Assembly (NCBI RefSeq): GCF_021245725.1
Contig: NZ_JAJGSX010000043.1
Coordinates: 1 to 57,888 of the forward strand
Source of the DNA: Pseudonocardia sp. TRM90224
Lineage (GTDB): Bacteria > Actinomycetota > Actinomycetes > Mycobacteriales > Pseudonocardiaceae
Length of the DNA stretch: 57,888 nt
Direction: 5' to 3'
In this document: positions 1-9,458 of the stretch, in pieces
How positions within the stretch are numbered: position 1 is the first letter of the stretch
How the letters are laid out: each line of letters starts with the position of its first letter
The notes under the pieces: generated by a model
The model's database searches: none
Told to the model about the DNA's origin: nothing
What the model saw: only the letters and a program-made list of their open reading frames with translations
Made by a program: the position numbers and the translations under genes

Positions 1-72
1 GCAGGAAAGCCACTTTCCTGCCCTGTGAGGGCCGGAAAGTGGCTTTCCTGCCCTCGCGTGCGGAACGCACGC
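1..72. repeat. Family A composite palindrome, copy 1
   Basis: Two inverted copies of a core, GGAAAGCCACTTTCC and GGAAAGTGGCTTTCC. Each core is itself a 6-bp stem around a 3-base centre. Together they can form one long hairpin or two small ones. A third hairpin (stem GCGTGCG/CGCACGC around GAA, 56–72) follows directly. The same three-part arrangement recurs at 33825 and 48811. A terminator for the unseen upstream gene is the likely role (inference). The remaining bases up to the pyrG start at 166 would hold its promoter, but I see no convincing boxes. Confidence 0.85.
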
Positions 73-165
73 ATCCCCATGGGAACGACACGGCTGGGTG
101 GTGGCGGGTGTGACACGCCGGGCCGAGGGCGCCCTCCCGCGGGGCGCTATGTACCCTGAAACCCC

Positions 166-1877
<1,712 letters not shown>

Positions 1878-1881
<4 letters not shown>

Positions 1882-2498
1882 CGAGCCCGCGGCACGGCTT
1901 CCCCGTGCAGTCGTCGAAGGACATCTACACCGGCAAGGTCATGGCGTTGCGGTCCGACGAGGTCGTGATGCCCGGCGGGAAGGTGGCGGTGCGCGAGGTC
2001 GTGGAGCACCCCGGCGCCGTCGCGGTGGCCGCGCTCGACGCCGACGACCGGATCATGATGATCCACCAGTACCGCCACCCCGTCGGGCGGCGGCTGTGGG
2101 AGCTGCCGGCCGGCCTGCTCGACGTCCGCGGCGAGGACCCGCTCGCCGCCGCGCAGCGCGAGCTGGCCGAGGAGGCGGGCATCGAAGCCACCGAGTGGTC
2201 GGTGCTGGTCGACGTCGCGCCGTCGCCGGGGTTCTCCGACGAGTCGGTGCGGGTGTTCCTCGCCCGTGGCCTCACCGAGGTCGGCCGCCCCGACCTCGGC
2301 GACGACGAAGAGGCGGACCTCACCACCCGCTGGGTGTCGCTCTCGGTCGCGGTGCGGATGGCGCTCTCCGGCACGATCGTCAACAGCAGCACCGTCGCCG
2401 GGGTGCTCGCGGCACACGTGCTCGCCGGCTCCCCGACGGCCGGCCGGCCCGTCGACGCGCCGTGGACGGACCGCCCCACCCGCTTCGCCGACCGCTGA
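1878..2498 (+). CDS. Nudix hydrolase, ADP-ribose pyrophosphatase type
   Basis: Likely cleaves ADP-ribose to AMP and ribose 5-phosphate. The 206-residue protein carries a Nudix box, with RELAEEAG preceded by GLLDVRGEDPL, which holds the metal-binding glutamates. The upstream HQYRHPVGRRLWELPAG stretch is typical of the ADPRase subgroup. It overlaps pyrG by 4 bases. This pyrG–nudix pair followed by xerD is a conserved actinobacterial order (Rv1699–Rv1701 in M. tuberculosis); here about 11 kb of other DNA separates it from xerD. The exact substrate cannot be read from sequence. Confidence 0.93.
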
Positions 2499-2501
2499 CC
2501 C

Positions 2502-2571
2502 AACTTCCCCACCGTTTTGCCAACCTGCACGCCATTTTGGGCGTGCAGATAGGCAAAACGGTAGGGAAGTT
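2502..2571. repeat. Family B palindrome, copy 1 (putative bidirectional terminator)
   Basis: Inverted repeat with 32-base arms carrying CCCCACCGTTTTGCC and its complement around a 6-base centre, with a few mismatches. It lies between two convergent genes and its right edge touches the stop codon of the Cys-rich peptide gene. Four further copies occur at 2870, 16966, 25385 and 30387, always at a gene 3' end. Terminator function is inferred from location and hairpin potential. Confidence 0.85.
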
Positions 2572-2771
2572 CAGCAGGGCTCCGGGATGGAGCAGCGTCC
2601 CTCGCAGTAGCTGTCGCCGTTGGTGCAGGTGAAGCAGGGCCGGAGCCACTGAACGGTGCCGTAGCAGCCGCACCCGATCTCGCCGTCGCGGCGACACGTC
2701 ACCGCGGGGGCGGCCAGCGCCGCGGCGTTCGGGACGAGCAGTCGCAGCAACCCATCGGCCAGTCGTGTCAT
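2571..2771 (-). CDS. Small Cys-rich peptide, unknown function (66 aa)
   Basis: Unrecognised 66-residue protein. Residues 1–25 form a leader-like stretch (MTRLADGLLRLLVPNAAALA) with amphipathic helical character and no classical lysine-rich signal. Residues 26–66 hold eight cysteines (26, 34, 36, 46, 49, 56, 60, 66), with glycines and aromatics. The reading frame is supported by a strong Shine-Dalgarno sequence, AAGGAG, seven bases before the ATG, and by clean boundaries: a family B palindrome begins at its stop. It could be a RiPP or bacteriocin precursor, a disulfide-rich secreted peptide, or a metal-binding peptide. No maturation enzyme or transporter is adjacent, and the next gene on the same strand is pucR-like. 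Expression is plausible, function unknown. Confidence 0.72.
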   Translation of the reverse strand: MTRLADGLLRLLVPNAAALAAPAVTCRRDGEIGCGCYGTVQWLRPCFTCTNGDSYCEGRCSIPEPC

Positions 2772-2869
2772 CGTGGTGCTCCTTGCTCTCGGTGGGAGCG
2801 TGACGACCCACGAGACCACGGCTGCCTCGCACGGAGATCGCAAACGGCTGAACGCCCTCTTATGCACGG

Positions 2870-2939
2870 AACCTCCCCACCGTTTTGGGCACTTGCGCGC
2901 GAAATCGGCGCGCATCCACCCAAAACGGTGGGGAAGTTC
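2870..2939. repeat. Family B palindrome, copy 2
   Basis: Inverted repeat with outer arms CCCCACCGTTTTGGG and its complement and inner arms around GCGCGC. It ends 4 bases before the PucR stop codon (minus strand), so it is placed as the terminator of the DUF917/PucR operon. The 98 bases between it and the peptide start hold that gene's ribosome-binding site and presumably its promoter. Confidence 0.83.
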
Positions 2940-2943
2940 GGGG

Positions 2944-4410
2944 CTAGGTGTGGAAGAGGACGCTGCGGCAGGCGAGGTGCAGGGCGAGGCGTTCGTCGGG
3001 GTCGACGAGGTCGACGCCGAGCAGCTCCTGCGCGCGGGCCATACGGGCGGCGACGGTGTTGCGGTGGACGCCGAGCACGGCGGCGGTCTCGGTGAGCGAC
3101 GACTCGGCGTCGAGGTACGCGGTGAGCGTGCGCAGGAGGTTCCCCGGCTGGTCGCGCAGGGGTTCCAGCATGGAGCGCGCGGCCGGGAGGAACGTGTCGG
3201 TGCGGGTCCAGGCGAGCAGGAGCTGGCCGAGGCCGAGCCGGTCGACGTGCACGAAGTAGCCGCTGCTGGAACGGGTCGCGGCGAGGCGCGCGGCGTCACC
3301 GGCCTCGCCGAGCGTGCGCGCCAGCCCGGCGACGCCACGCTGCACGCGCCCGACGCCCATCGCGCTGGGCAGCGACGAGCGCAGCAGGCTCTGCGCGCGT
3401 CGGGCGGCCGTCGCGTGGCGTTGCAGCTCGGCAGGTGCGGGCTCCTCGGCGAACGTCGTCCAGGCACCCCAACCGGTGCCTTGCTCGACGACGAGCGCGC
3501 GGATCTGCGCGGTGTCGAAGGCGCGCAGCACCTCGGGGCGTATCGCCACCGGCTCGACGGAGGCGGGGACGTCGATGCGGATCCCGATGTGCCAGCCCTC
3601 CAGCTGCCACCCGGCGTCGAGCGCGCGGCGGCGCGTGCCGGGATCGGGCTCCGCCGCCGGCTGCATGAGCTCGGCCAGCAACGACATGCGCAGGCGGGCG
3701 TCGCGCTCGACCGCGAGGCGCTTCTCGGCGAGCCGGTGCCCGACCGTGCCGGCCGCGACGCCGAGCGCGGCCTCCACCGCCGCGACCTCGGCCGGGATGC
3801 CCGCGGGAACGGCTGCCGCGAGCCGGGCGGGGCTGCGACCTGCGCCGACGGGCCGGGTGAGCACGGTCGCCTCGTCCGCGTCGGGCGGGCGGGTGCCGGC
3901 GACGACCTCACCGGTGCCGTCGAGCAGCCAGACCGGGCGTCGCCAGGCCCGGGCCAGCTCGGCGACGACCTCGTCGACCCCGCCGGCGGCCACGGTGCAG
4001 ACGGCGGCGGTGCGGGTGAGCAGCTCGGCGAGCACCTGCTCCGGCTCGTGCAGTAGCCGGGTGGCCGCGAGCGCGACGGTGAGCGGGTCGGGCGAGCCGA
4101 GCACGGTGATGCCGACGCGGCCGGCGAGCAGGCGGCTCGCGTGGCGCAGCGGCTCGGTGCCGGGCAGCAGCACCGCGACCACACCCGCGGCGGCCGCGCG
4201 CCGCAGCAGCGCGTCGAGGTGCCAGTCGTCGCGGTCGCCGGAGAGCGCGACGGCCAGCAGCGAGTGGCGGGCGACAACCGGGTCGGCGCGCAGATCGGCG
4301 ACGGTCTGGACGGCGCGCACGGCCGTCCCGTCGGCGTCAGCAGCGAGGATCGTCACGCCCGCCCACTCGGGGTGCGCGAGCAGCGCGGAGAGCTGGACGG
4401 TCGTCCTCAT
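2944..4410 (-). CDS. PucR-family transcriptional regulator
   Basis: DNA-binding regulator of 488 residues. The N-terminus (QLSALLAHPEWAGVTILA...) matches the PucR N-terminal sensory domain. The C-terminal 60 residues contain the PucR helix-turn-helix, SLTETAAVLGVHRNTVAARM. Family members control purine, allantoin, hydantoin or amino-acid catabolism. The start is the ATG at 4408–4410, which overlaps the stop of the upstream DUF917 gene by 4 bases. It is therefore the last gene of the operon it probably regulates. A longer upstream reading frame exists but lies over the DUF917 gene and is not used. The ligand is unknown; a heterocycle handled by the operon is the reasonable guess. Confidence 0.9.
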   Translation of the reverse strand: MRTTVQLSALLAHPEWAGVTILAADADGTAVRAVQTVADLRADPVVARHSLLAVALSGDRDDWHLDALLRRAAAAGVVAVLLPGTEPLRHASRLLAGRVGITVLGSPDPLTVALAATRLLHEPEQVLAELLTRTAAVCTVAAGGVDEVVAELARAWRRPVWLLDGTGEVVAGTRPPDADEATVLTRPVGAGRSPARLAAAVPAGIPAEVAAVEAALGVAAGTVGHRLAEKRLAVERDARLRMSLLAELMQPAAEPDPGTRRRALDAGWQLEGWHIGIRIDVPASVEPVAIRPEVLRAFDTAQIRALVVEQGTGWGAWTTFAEEPAPAELQRHATAARRAQSLLRSSLPSAMGVGRVQRGVAGLARTLGEAGDAARLAATRSSSGYFVHVDRLGLGQLLLAWTRTDTFLPAARSMLEPLRDQPGNLLRTLTAYLDAESSLTETAAVLGVHRNTVAARMARAQELLGVDLVDPDERLALHLACRSVLFHT

Positions 4411-5507
4411 GCCACGTCCGGGAGCAGCACGGCGTCGCAGTCGAGGCCGAACGAGCGCGGGTCGACGTGCCGCAGCCGTTCCGGCGTGGCGCGCCACCAG
4501 GGCGGGCCGGGCAGGACGACCACGAGCACGTCGTCGCCGGGACGCAGCAGGTCGACGGCGATCGGGTCGGACGTGCGCCGGTCGAGCACGCACAACAGGT
4601 CGGGGCAGCTGGCCACCGGCACGCCGTCGAGCAGCGCCAGCAGGTACTCGTTCTCGGCCTCGATGCGGAGCACGGCGCCGCCGTCGTCGACGATCGCGAT
4701 GCCGGCGCGGCCGAATGTGGCCGAGGGGATGCGGGCGATCTCGACGGTGCGGCCCGCGGCCAGCACGCGGCCGCCGAGCCGCGCAGCGAACGCCTCCGGG
4801 CCCGTCTCGGCGTGGGCGCGGCCGAGCAGCAGGGCCTTGGCGAGCGTGCCGGCGCAGGCTCCGGTGGCGAGCGACCGGGCGGGATACGGGCCGAGCGCGC
4901 TGCCGGCCCACCCGCTGCCCTGTGCGACGACCGAGCGCACGATCCGCTCCAGTGCCCGCGGGCTGGAATGATCGATGAGGACGGCCTGCCCACCGGGCTC
5001 GACCAGCGCGAACGGGGTCACGGACGCGCCCGTCGCGGCGGCGGTGAACTGGTCGACCCGGGGCAGCGCGCGGCCCATGAAGTCCGCGTCGACCAGTGGG
5101 AGGCCGAGCTCCGCGGCTGTCGTCACGGCGAGCAGGCCGTTCAGCCCCGCCGACTCGAGGGGCATGATCGCGGCCGCCGCGGTGCCGGACCAGCGGGCCA
5201 GCGCGTGCACGGCGTCGCGCAGCTCGTGGCCGCTGGGCAGCTTCTCGGTGAGGACGCTCGTTGCGCCGAGCATCCCGGTGGCGACGACCGGGGCGTCGCC
5301 GAGGTCGGCGGGGTCGCGCAGCTCGAACTCACCGCCGACGGCGTCGAGGGCACGGCGCAGCGACTGCCGGAACGGGTGCGGGTTGCCGCCCCCGCCGGAG
5401 CCGAGCAGCGTCAGACCGACGGTGAACGCCTCGACGTCACCGGTCGTGAGCAGCACGTTCGCCACCGGCGCATGATGCCACCCCGACACCGGACCAAGCT
5501 CCCTCAC
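4407..5507 (-). CDS. DUF917 (S-Me-THD-like) protein 1
   Basis: Member of the DUF917 family (Pfam PF06032, later named for S-methyl-thiohydantoin desulfurase). Hallmarks are the glycine cluster GSGGGGNP near the N-terminus, VDADFMGRALP mid-protein and ENEYLLAL near the end. It is the most divergent of the three paralogues here: the others have GTGGGGDPYIGR and DADGMGRAFPELQ. The length is 366 residues from the ATG at 5507; a GTG 15 codons downstream (VANVLLTTGD) is an alternative start. The family is usually found beside hydantoinase/oxoprolinase genes. Substrate unknown; the loss of the conserved Asp after GGGG (Asn here) may mean altered activity. Confidence 0.85.
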   Translation of the reverse strand: MRELGPVSGWHHAPVANVLLTTGDVEAFTVGLTLLGSGGGGNPHPFRQSLRRALDAVGGEFELRDPADLGDAPVVATGMLGATSVLTEKLPSGHELRDAVHALARWSGTAAAAIMPLESAGLNGLLAVTTAAELGLPLVDADFMGRALPRVDQFTAAATGASVTPFALVEPGGQAVLIDHSSPRALERIVRSVVAQGSGWAGSALGPYPARSLATGACAGTLAKALLLGRAHAETGPEAFAARLGGRVLAAGRTVEIARIPSATFGRAGIAIVDDGGAVLRIEAENEYLLALLDGVPVASCPDLLCVLDRRTSDPIAVDLLRPGDDVLVVVLPGPPWWRATPERLRHVDPRSFGLDCDAVLLPDVA

Positions 5508-5523
5508 CGTGCCCGATCGCCCG

Positions 5524-5704
5524 ACTCACCGTGCTGAAGGTGTCGACTCGCCGTGCTGAAGGTGTCGACTCACCGCGCTGGAACGTGGGACTCGCGTGCT
5601 GGAGCGTGGGACTCGCGTGCCGGAACGTGGGACTCGCGGTGCTGGAAGTGTCGACTCACCGCTCTCGATTGCGCGACTCACCGCTCTGGGACGCGCGACT
5701 CACC
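5524..5704. repeat. Tandem array of eight 21–22-bp units
   Basis: Head-to-tail units starting at 5524, 5546, 5568, 5590, 5611, 5632, 5654 and 5676. Each follows the pattern ACTC(A/G)C…GCTG(A/G)…G, for example ACTCACCGTGCTGAAGG followed by TGTCG. The last unit and a partial ninth run into the 3' end of the next DUF917 gene, so that gene's final residues (ESRVPER) and stop come from repeat sequence. There are no spacers, so it is not a CRISPR array. It interrupts an otherwise overlapping operon. Confidence 0.9.
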
Positions 5705-6793
5705 CGTGTTCTCGACGGGGTGGAACTCCTCGTCCAGCCCGAAGCACGCGGGGCCGAAGACGGCGAGGGCTTCGGGGGTTCGCATGATGTCCGGGGTCGA
5801 GATGCCGATGACGACGACCCGCTGGCCGTAGCGCAGCGTCTCCGTCGTGATCGGTTCGCCCGACTCGGCCTCCAGGACGCAGATCAGGTCGGGGACGATG
5901 CAGCGCACGACGCCGTCGACCTCGGCGACGAGGTTCTCGTTCTGGAACGACGTGCGCAGCGTCGAGGTGCCGTCGAAGGAGACGAACCGGGCCTTGCCGC
6001 GGGCGAAGCCGTCGACGGTGCGCCGCTCGACGTCGGCGACCTTGCCGGCGAACAGCACCCGCAGGTGCGTGTACGGCGTCGGCGCGAGCACCTCGGCGAG
6101 CGCCGACACGGGGTCGCGCAGCTGCTCGCGCGCCTCGCGCAGCCCACGCCCGATCGCGAGGCCCAGCGACAGCGTGCGCGGCACCGCGGTGCGTTTCGCG
6201 TCGGCGCCGGACATGGCGTACTCGGCGATCAGCGCGGCCCCGCCCATGCGGATCGCGGCGCCCCTGGCCAGCCACTCCATGCGGCGGTTGTCGGGCCCGG
6301 TGTTGATCAGCACGTGCTCGCCGTGGTCGCCCGCGACGACCATGGGCGAGCCGGGGACGCCGTAGACGCCGAACGTCTCCATCTGCAGCTCGGGGAACGC
6401 GCGTCCCATCCCGTCGGCGTCGACGACGGGCAGCCCGGTGCGGGCCGCGACGACCAGCGGGATCATCGAGTTGATGCCGCCGCACTCGATCGGCATCGTC
6501 GCGTCGGCGGTGCGGCCCAGCTCCCGCTCGAGCGCCCGCAGCGCCAGCACGGCCTCGTCGCCGCGCGGGATCTTCTCGACCATGACGGTGGGCGCGCCCA
6601 TCATCGCGGTCGGGACGACGAACGCGTCGTCGTCGATGTCGTCGAGGTCGAGCACGGTCACCGGGCCGTGCTCGCGCATCGCCGCCTCGACCATCAACCG
6701 ACCGATGTAGGGGTCACCGCCGCCTCCGGTCCCCAGCAGCGCGGCGCCGCGGGCCAGGTCGGGCAGGTCGGCGGGGGTGAGCGTCCAGCTCAT
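5678..6793 (-). CDS. DUF917 (S-Me-THD-like) protein 2
   Basis: 371-residue DUF917 protein with the full family signature: GTGGGGDPYIGR near residue 22, MMGAPTVMVEK, and VDADGMGRAFPELQ mid-protein. The C-terminal half contains FQNENLVAEVDG and PDLICVLE. The ATG at 6793 overlaps the stop of the next DUF917 gene upstream (ATGA), showing translational coupling. It is closely related to protein 3, so the two look like a tandem duplication. They may form a heteromeric complex or act on related substrates. The last residues are encoded by a tandem-repeat array, suggesting the original C-terminus was replaced or extended. Confidence 0.88.
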   Translation of the reverse strand: MSWTLTPADLPDLARGAALLGTGGGGDPYIGRLMVEAAMREHGPVTVLDLDDIDDDAFVVPTAMMGAPTVMVEKIPRGDEAVLALRALERELGRTADATMPIECGGINSMIPLVVAARTGLPVVDADGMGRAFPELQMETFGVYGVPGSPMVVAGDHGEHVLINTGPDNRRMEWLARGAAIRMGGAALIAEYAMSGADAKRTAVPRTLSLGLAIGRGLREAREQLRDPVSALAEVLAPTPYTHLRVLFAGKVADVERRTVDGFARGKARFVSFDGTSTLRTSFQNENLVAEVDGVVRCIVPDLICVLEAESGEPITTETLRYGQRVVVIGISTPDIMRTPEALAVFGPACFGLDEEFHPVENTGESRVPER

Positions 6794-7890
6794 GCTCGTT
6801 CGTCCCAGCGCACCGGGTCGGTGCTGTAGCCGAAGTACCGCGGCCCGGTCAGCGCGATCCCTCCTTCGGAGTGCCAGCGCTCGTCGCACGGCGCCGCCAG
6901 CACCGTCACGCGGTGGCCGAAGCGCAGCGCCTCCGTGGTGATCGGTTCGCCGGTGTCGGTGTCGAGCACGATGATCAGGTCGGGTGTCGTCACCTCGACG
7001 GTGCCGTCGCGCACCGCGACCAGGTGCTCGTTCTGGAACTCCAGCGTCAGCTCGCCCGCCGGCCCGGAGATGACGGCCGTGCCGCGGGCGAACCCGGTGG
7101 TGGTGCGCCGGGCGACGTCGGTGACCTTTCCGCTGTGCAGCGCGCGCCCGCCCAGCTCGCGGGTCGCGGCGCTGACGGGGTCGCCGTGCGCGGCCCGCGC
7201 CTCGGCCACCGCGCGCCCGATCCGGACGCACAGGCTCAGCGTCCCGTCGACGAGGCACTCGCGCGCCTGGTCGCCGCGCATCGCGTAGTTGGAGATCAGC
7301 GCCGAGCAGCCCATGGTGATCGTCAACGCCCGGGCCAGCGACTCCGACGACCGGTTGTCGATCGTGGTGAGCAGCCCGACGTTGCCCTTCTCGTCGGCGA
7401 TCGACATCGGCGTGGCCGCGATCCCGTAGAGCGTCGGCAGCACCATCTGCAGCTCGGGGAATGCGCGGCCCATCCCGTCGGCGTCGACCACCGGCAGGCC
7501 GAGTTGCGCGGCTGCGACCAGCGGGAACGTCGAGTTCAGGCCGCCGGCCTCGATGCAGGCGATGTGCGTGGGCGTGACCCCGAGGTGCTCGGCGAGTGCC
7601 GTGACGGCGTACCCGACCCGCTCGGTCGCCGGGGTCTTCTCGACCATGACGGTCGGCGCGCCCATCATCGCGACCGGCAGCACGCAGGCGTCGTCGGGCA
7701 GGTCGGCCGGCCGGACGAGCGCGACGGGCCCGTGCTCGCGGATGGCCTGCGCGGCGAGCAGCCGCCCGATGTAGGGGTCGCCCCCGCCGCCGGTGCCGAG
7801 CACGGCCGCGCCGCGCGCGAGCGCTTCCAGGTCGTCGAGATCGATCTGGGTGGTGGACGTGCCGGTGGTGGGTGTGACGGTCGTGGTCAT
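6790..7890 (-). CDS. DUF917 (S-Me-THD-like) protein 3
   Basis: 366-residue DUF917 protein with GTGGGGDPYIGR, MMGAPTVMVEKTP, VDADGMGRAFPELQ and FQNEHLVAVRDG. It begins with a Thr-rich segment (TTTVTPTTGTSTTQ) before the conserved fold. The ATG at 7890 overlaps the stop of the hydantoinase gene by 4 bases, and its own stop overlaps protein 2. In established examples DUF917 proteins are encoded with HyuA-type ATP-dependent hydantoinases, so this gene probably works on the same ring compound. The precise reaction is not assignable from sequence. Confidence 0.88.
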   Translation of the reverse strand: MTTTVTPTTGTSTTQIDLDDLEALARGAAVLGTGGGGDPYIGRLLAAQAIREHGPVALVRPADLPDDACVLPVAMMGAPTVMVEKTPATERVGYAVTALAEHLGVTPTHIACIEAGGLNSTFPLVAAAQLGLPVVDADGMGRAFPELQMVLPTLYGIAATPMSIADEKGNVGLLTTIDNRSSESLARALTITMGCSALISNYAMRGDQARECLVDGTLSLCVRIGRAVAEARAAHGDPVSAATRELGGRALHSGKVTDVARRTTTGFARGTAVISGPAGELTLEFQNEHLVAVRDGTVEVTTPDLIIVLDTDTGEPITTEALRFGHRVTVLAAPCDERWHSEGGIALTGPRYFGYSTDPVRWDERA

Positions 7891-9458
7891 GAGCCCAGCC
7901 CTGCCGCGTGCTCGATCCGCAGATCCCCGACGGCCTTGCAGCGGATGCGCGTGGCGTTGCCCGGCAGGTAGGGGATCGGCACTTCGTCGAAGTCGACGAT
8001 CTCGACGGTCGCCGGGTCGGCGCCGGCGACGACGGCGCGGTCGACGGCCTCCTGCCGGGCCTCGTCGACGGCGGCGTCGCGGCGGCCGGGCTCGATCGCG
8101 AACACGCGGTCGACCTCGCCGCCGACCTGCGCGATCGCTGCACCGATGGCGTTGGCGACGGCGAAGTGTTCCGGCCGGTGCACCGGCCCCAGCCCGGGGA
8201 ACTCGTCGGGCAGCAGCACGGAGCCGCCGCCGACGGCGACGACGGGCATCGGGTCGGGGGAGATCCGCATGCGGTCCACGACGTCGGCGACGTCGGCGGC
8301 GATGCGGTCGAGCGCGGCGGCGACCTCGGCGGGGTCGAGCCCCGCGACGAGCGCGCGGTCGCCGATCGCGACCCGGCCGGCCGCGACGGCGAAGTCGGTG
8401 GCCGTGCGGACGTCGCCGCCGAAGACGAGTGCCTGCTCGGTGAGGCGGTAGCCGACCGATTCGGGGCCGACCCGGACGTCCGCGCCGCTGCCGCGCACGA
8501 GGCTGCCGCCGCCGAGCCCGATGCTGAGCACGTCGGGCATGCGGAAGTTGGTGCGCACCCCCGCGACGCTGACCTCGACGGTCGCCTCGCGCGGGAACCC
8601 GCCGGTGAGCACGCCGACGTCGGTGGTGGTGCCGCCGACGTCGACGACGGCGCAGGTCGCGAGCCCGGAGAGGACCGCGGCACCGCGCATGGAGTTGGTC
8701 GGGCCCGACGCGAAGGTCGCAACCGGGTAGCGCCGGGAGAACCCGACGTCCATCAGGGTGCCGTCGTTCTGGCTCAGGTACAGCGGCGCGGAGATGCCCT
8801 GGCCCTCGACGGAGGCGGCGAGCCCGTCGACGATCCGGGCGGCGAGCTCGCGCAGCGCCGCGTTGATGATCGTCGCGTTCTCCCGCTCCAGCAGCCCGAC
8901 CCGGCCGATCTCGTGGGAGAGCGAGATCGGGACGTCCGGGCCGAGCTCCTCGGCGATCACCTCCGCCGCCCGCAGCTCGAACTCCGTGTTGACCGGGGAG
9001 AACACCGACGAGATCGCCACCGACCGGACGCCGGACGCGGCCATGTCGGCGGCGTGGCGGCGCAGCTCCGGCTCGTCCAGCGGCGAGATCGGGCGCCCGT
9101 CGAACTCGTGGCCGCCGTGCGCGAGGTAGGCACGGCCCTGGATCGCGTCGACCAGCCGCTGCGGCCAGTCGACCATCGGCGGCAGCGACGCCGTCGCGGG
9201 CAGCCCGAGCCGCAGCGCCGCGGTCGGCGCGAGCCCGCGCGCCTCGACGAGCGCGTTGATGAAGTGCGTCGTGCCGATCATCACCGCGCGGACGTCCGCA
9301 GGTGGGAAGGGGTGCTGCGCCTGCAGGTCCGTCAGTGCGAGCACGATCCCCGAGGTGACGTCGGGTGTGGTGGCCGCCTTGACCGCTGCGAGCACGGTGC
9401 TGCCGTCCATGAGCACCGCATCGGTGTTGGTGCCGCCGACGTCGATCCCGATCCGCAT
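7887..9458 (-). CDS. Hydantoinase/oxoprolinase (HyuA-like) family protein
   Basis: ATP-dependent ring-opening enzyme family: N-methylhydantoinase A, acetone carboxylase beta and 5-oxoprolinase share this fold. The 523-residue protein has the N-terminal phosphate-binding loop GIDVGGTNTDAVL (residues 4–16), a second actin-like loop VVDVGGTTTDVGVL, and GLGGGSLVRG. It is shorter than the ~700-residue HyuA class and resembles the compact HyuA proteins that accompany DUF917. No HyuB partner is present; the three DUF917 genes occupy that position. The start ATG (9456–9458) overlaps the permease stop (TGATG). Probable role: hydrolysis of an imported hydantoin-like compound. Confidence 0.9.
   Translation of the reverse strand: MRIGIDVGGTNTDAVLMDGSTVLAAVKAATTPDVTSGIVLALTDLQAQHPFPPADVRAVMIGTTHFINALVEARGLAPTAALRLGLPATASLPPMVDWPQRLVDAIQGRAYLAHGGHEFDGRPISPLDEPELRRHAADMAASGVRSVAISSVFSPVNTEFELRAAEVIAEELGPDVPISLSHEIGRVGLLERENATIINAALRELAARIVDGLAASVEGQGISAPLYLSQNDGTLMDVGFSRRYPVATFASGPTNSMRGAAVLSGLATCAVVDVGGTTTDVGVLTGGFPREATVEVSVAGVRTNFRMPDVLSIGLGGGSLVRGSGADVRVGPESVGYRLTEQALVFGGDVRTATDFAVAAGRVAIGDRALVAGLDPAEVAAALDRIAADVADVVDRMRISPDPMPVVAVGGGSVLLPDEFPGLGPVHRPEHFAVANAIGAAIAQVGGEVDRVFAIEPGRRDAAVDEARQEAVDRAVVAGADPATVEIVDFDEVPIPYLPGNATRIRCKAVGDLRIEHAAGLGS

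Noticed and set aside
5524..5704. Possible CRISPR array
   Set aside because: Units are contiguous with no spacers and vary internally; no cas genes in the window.
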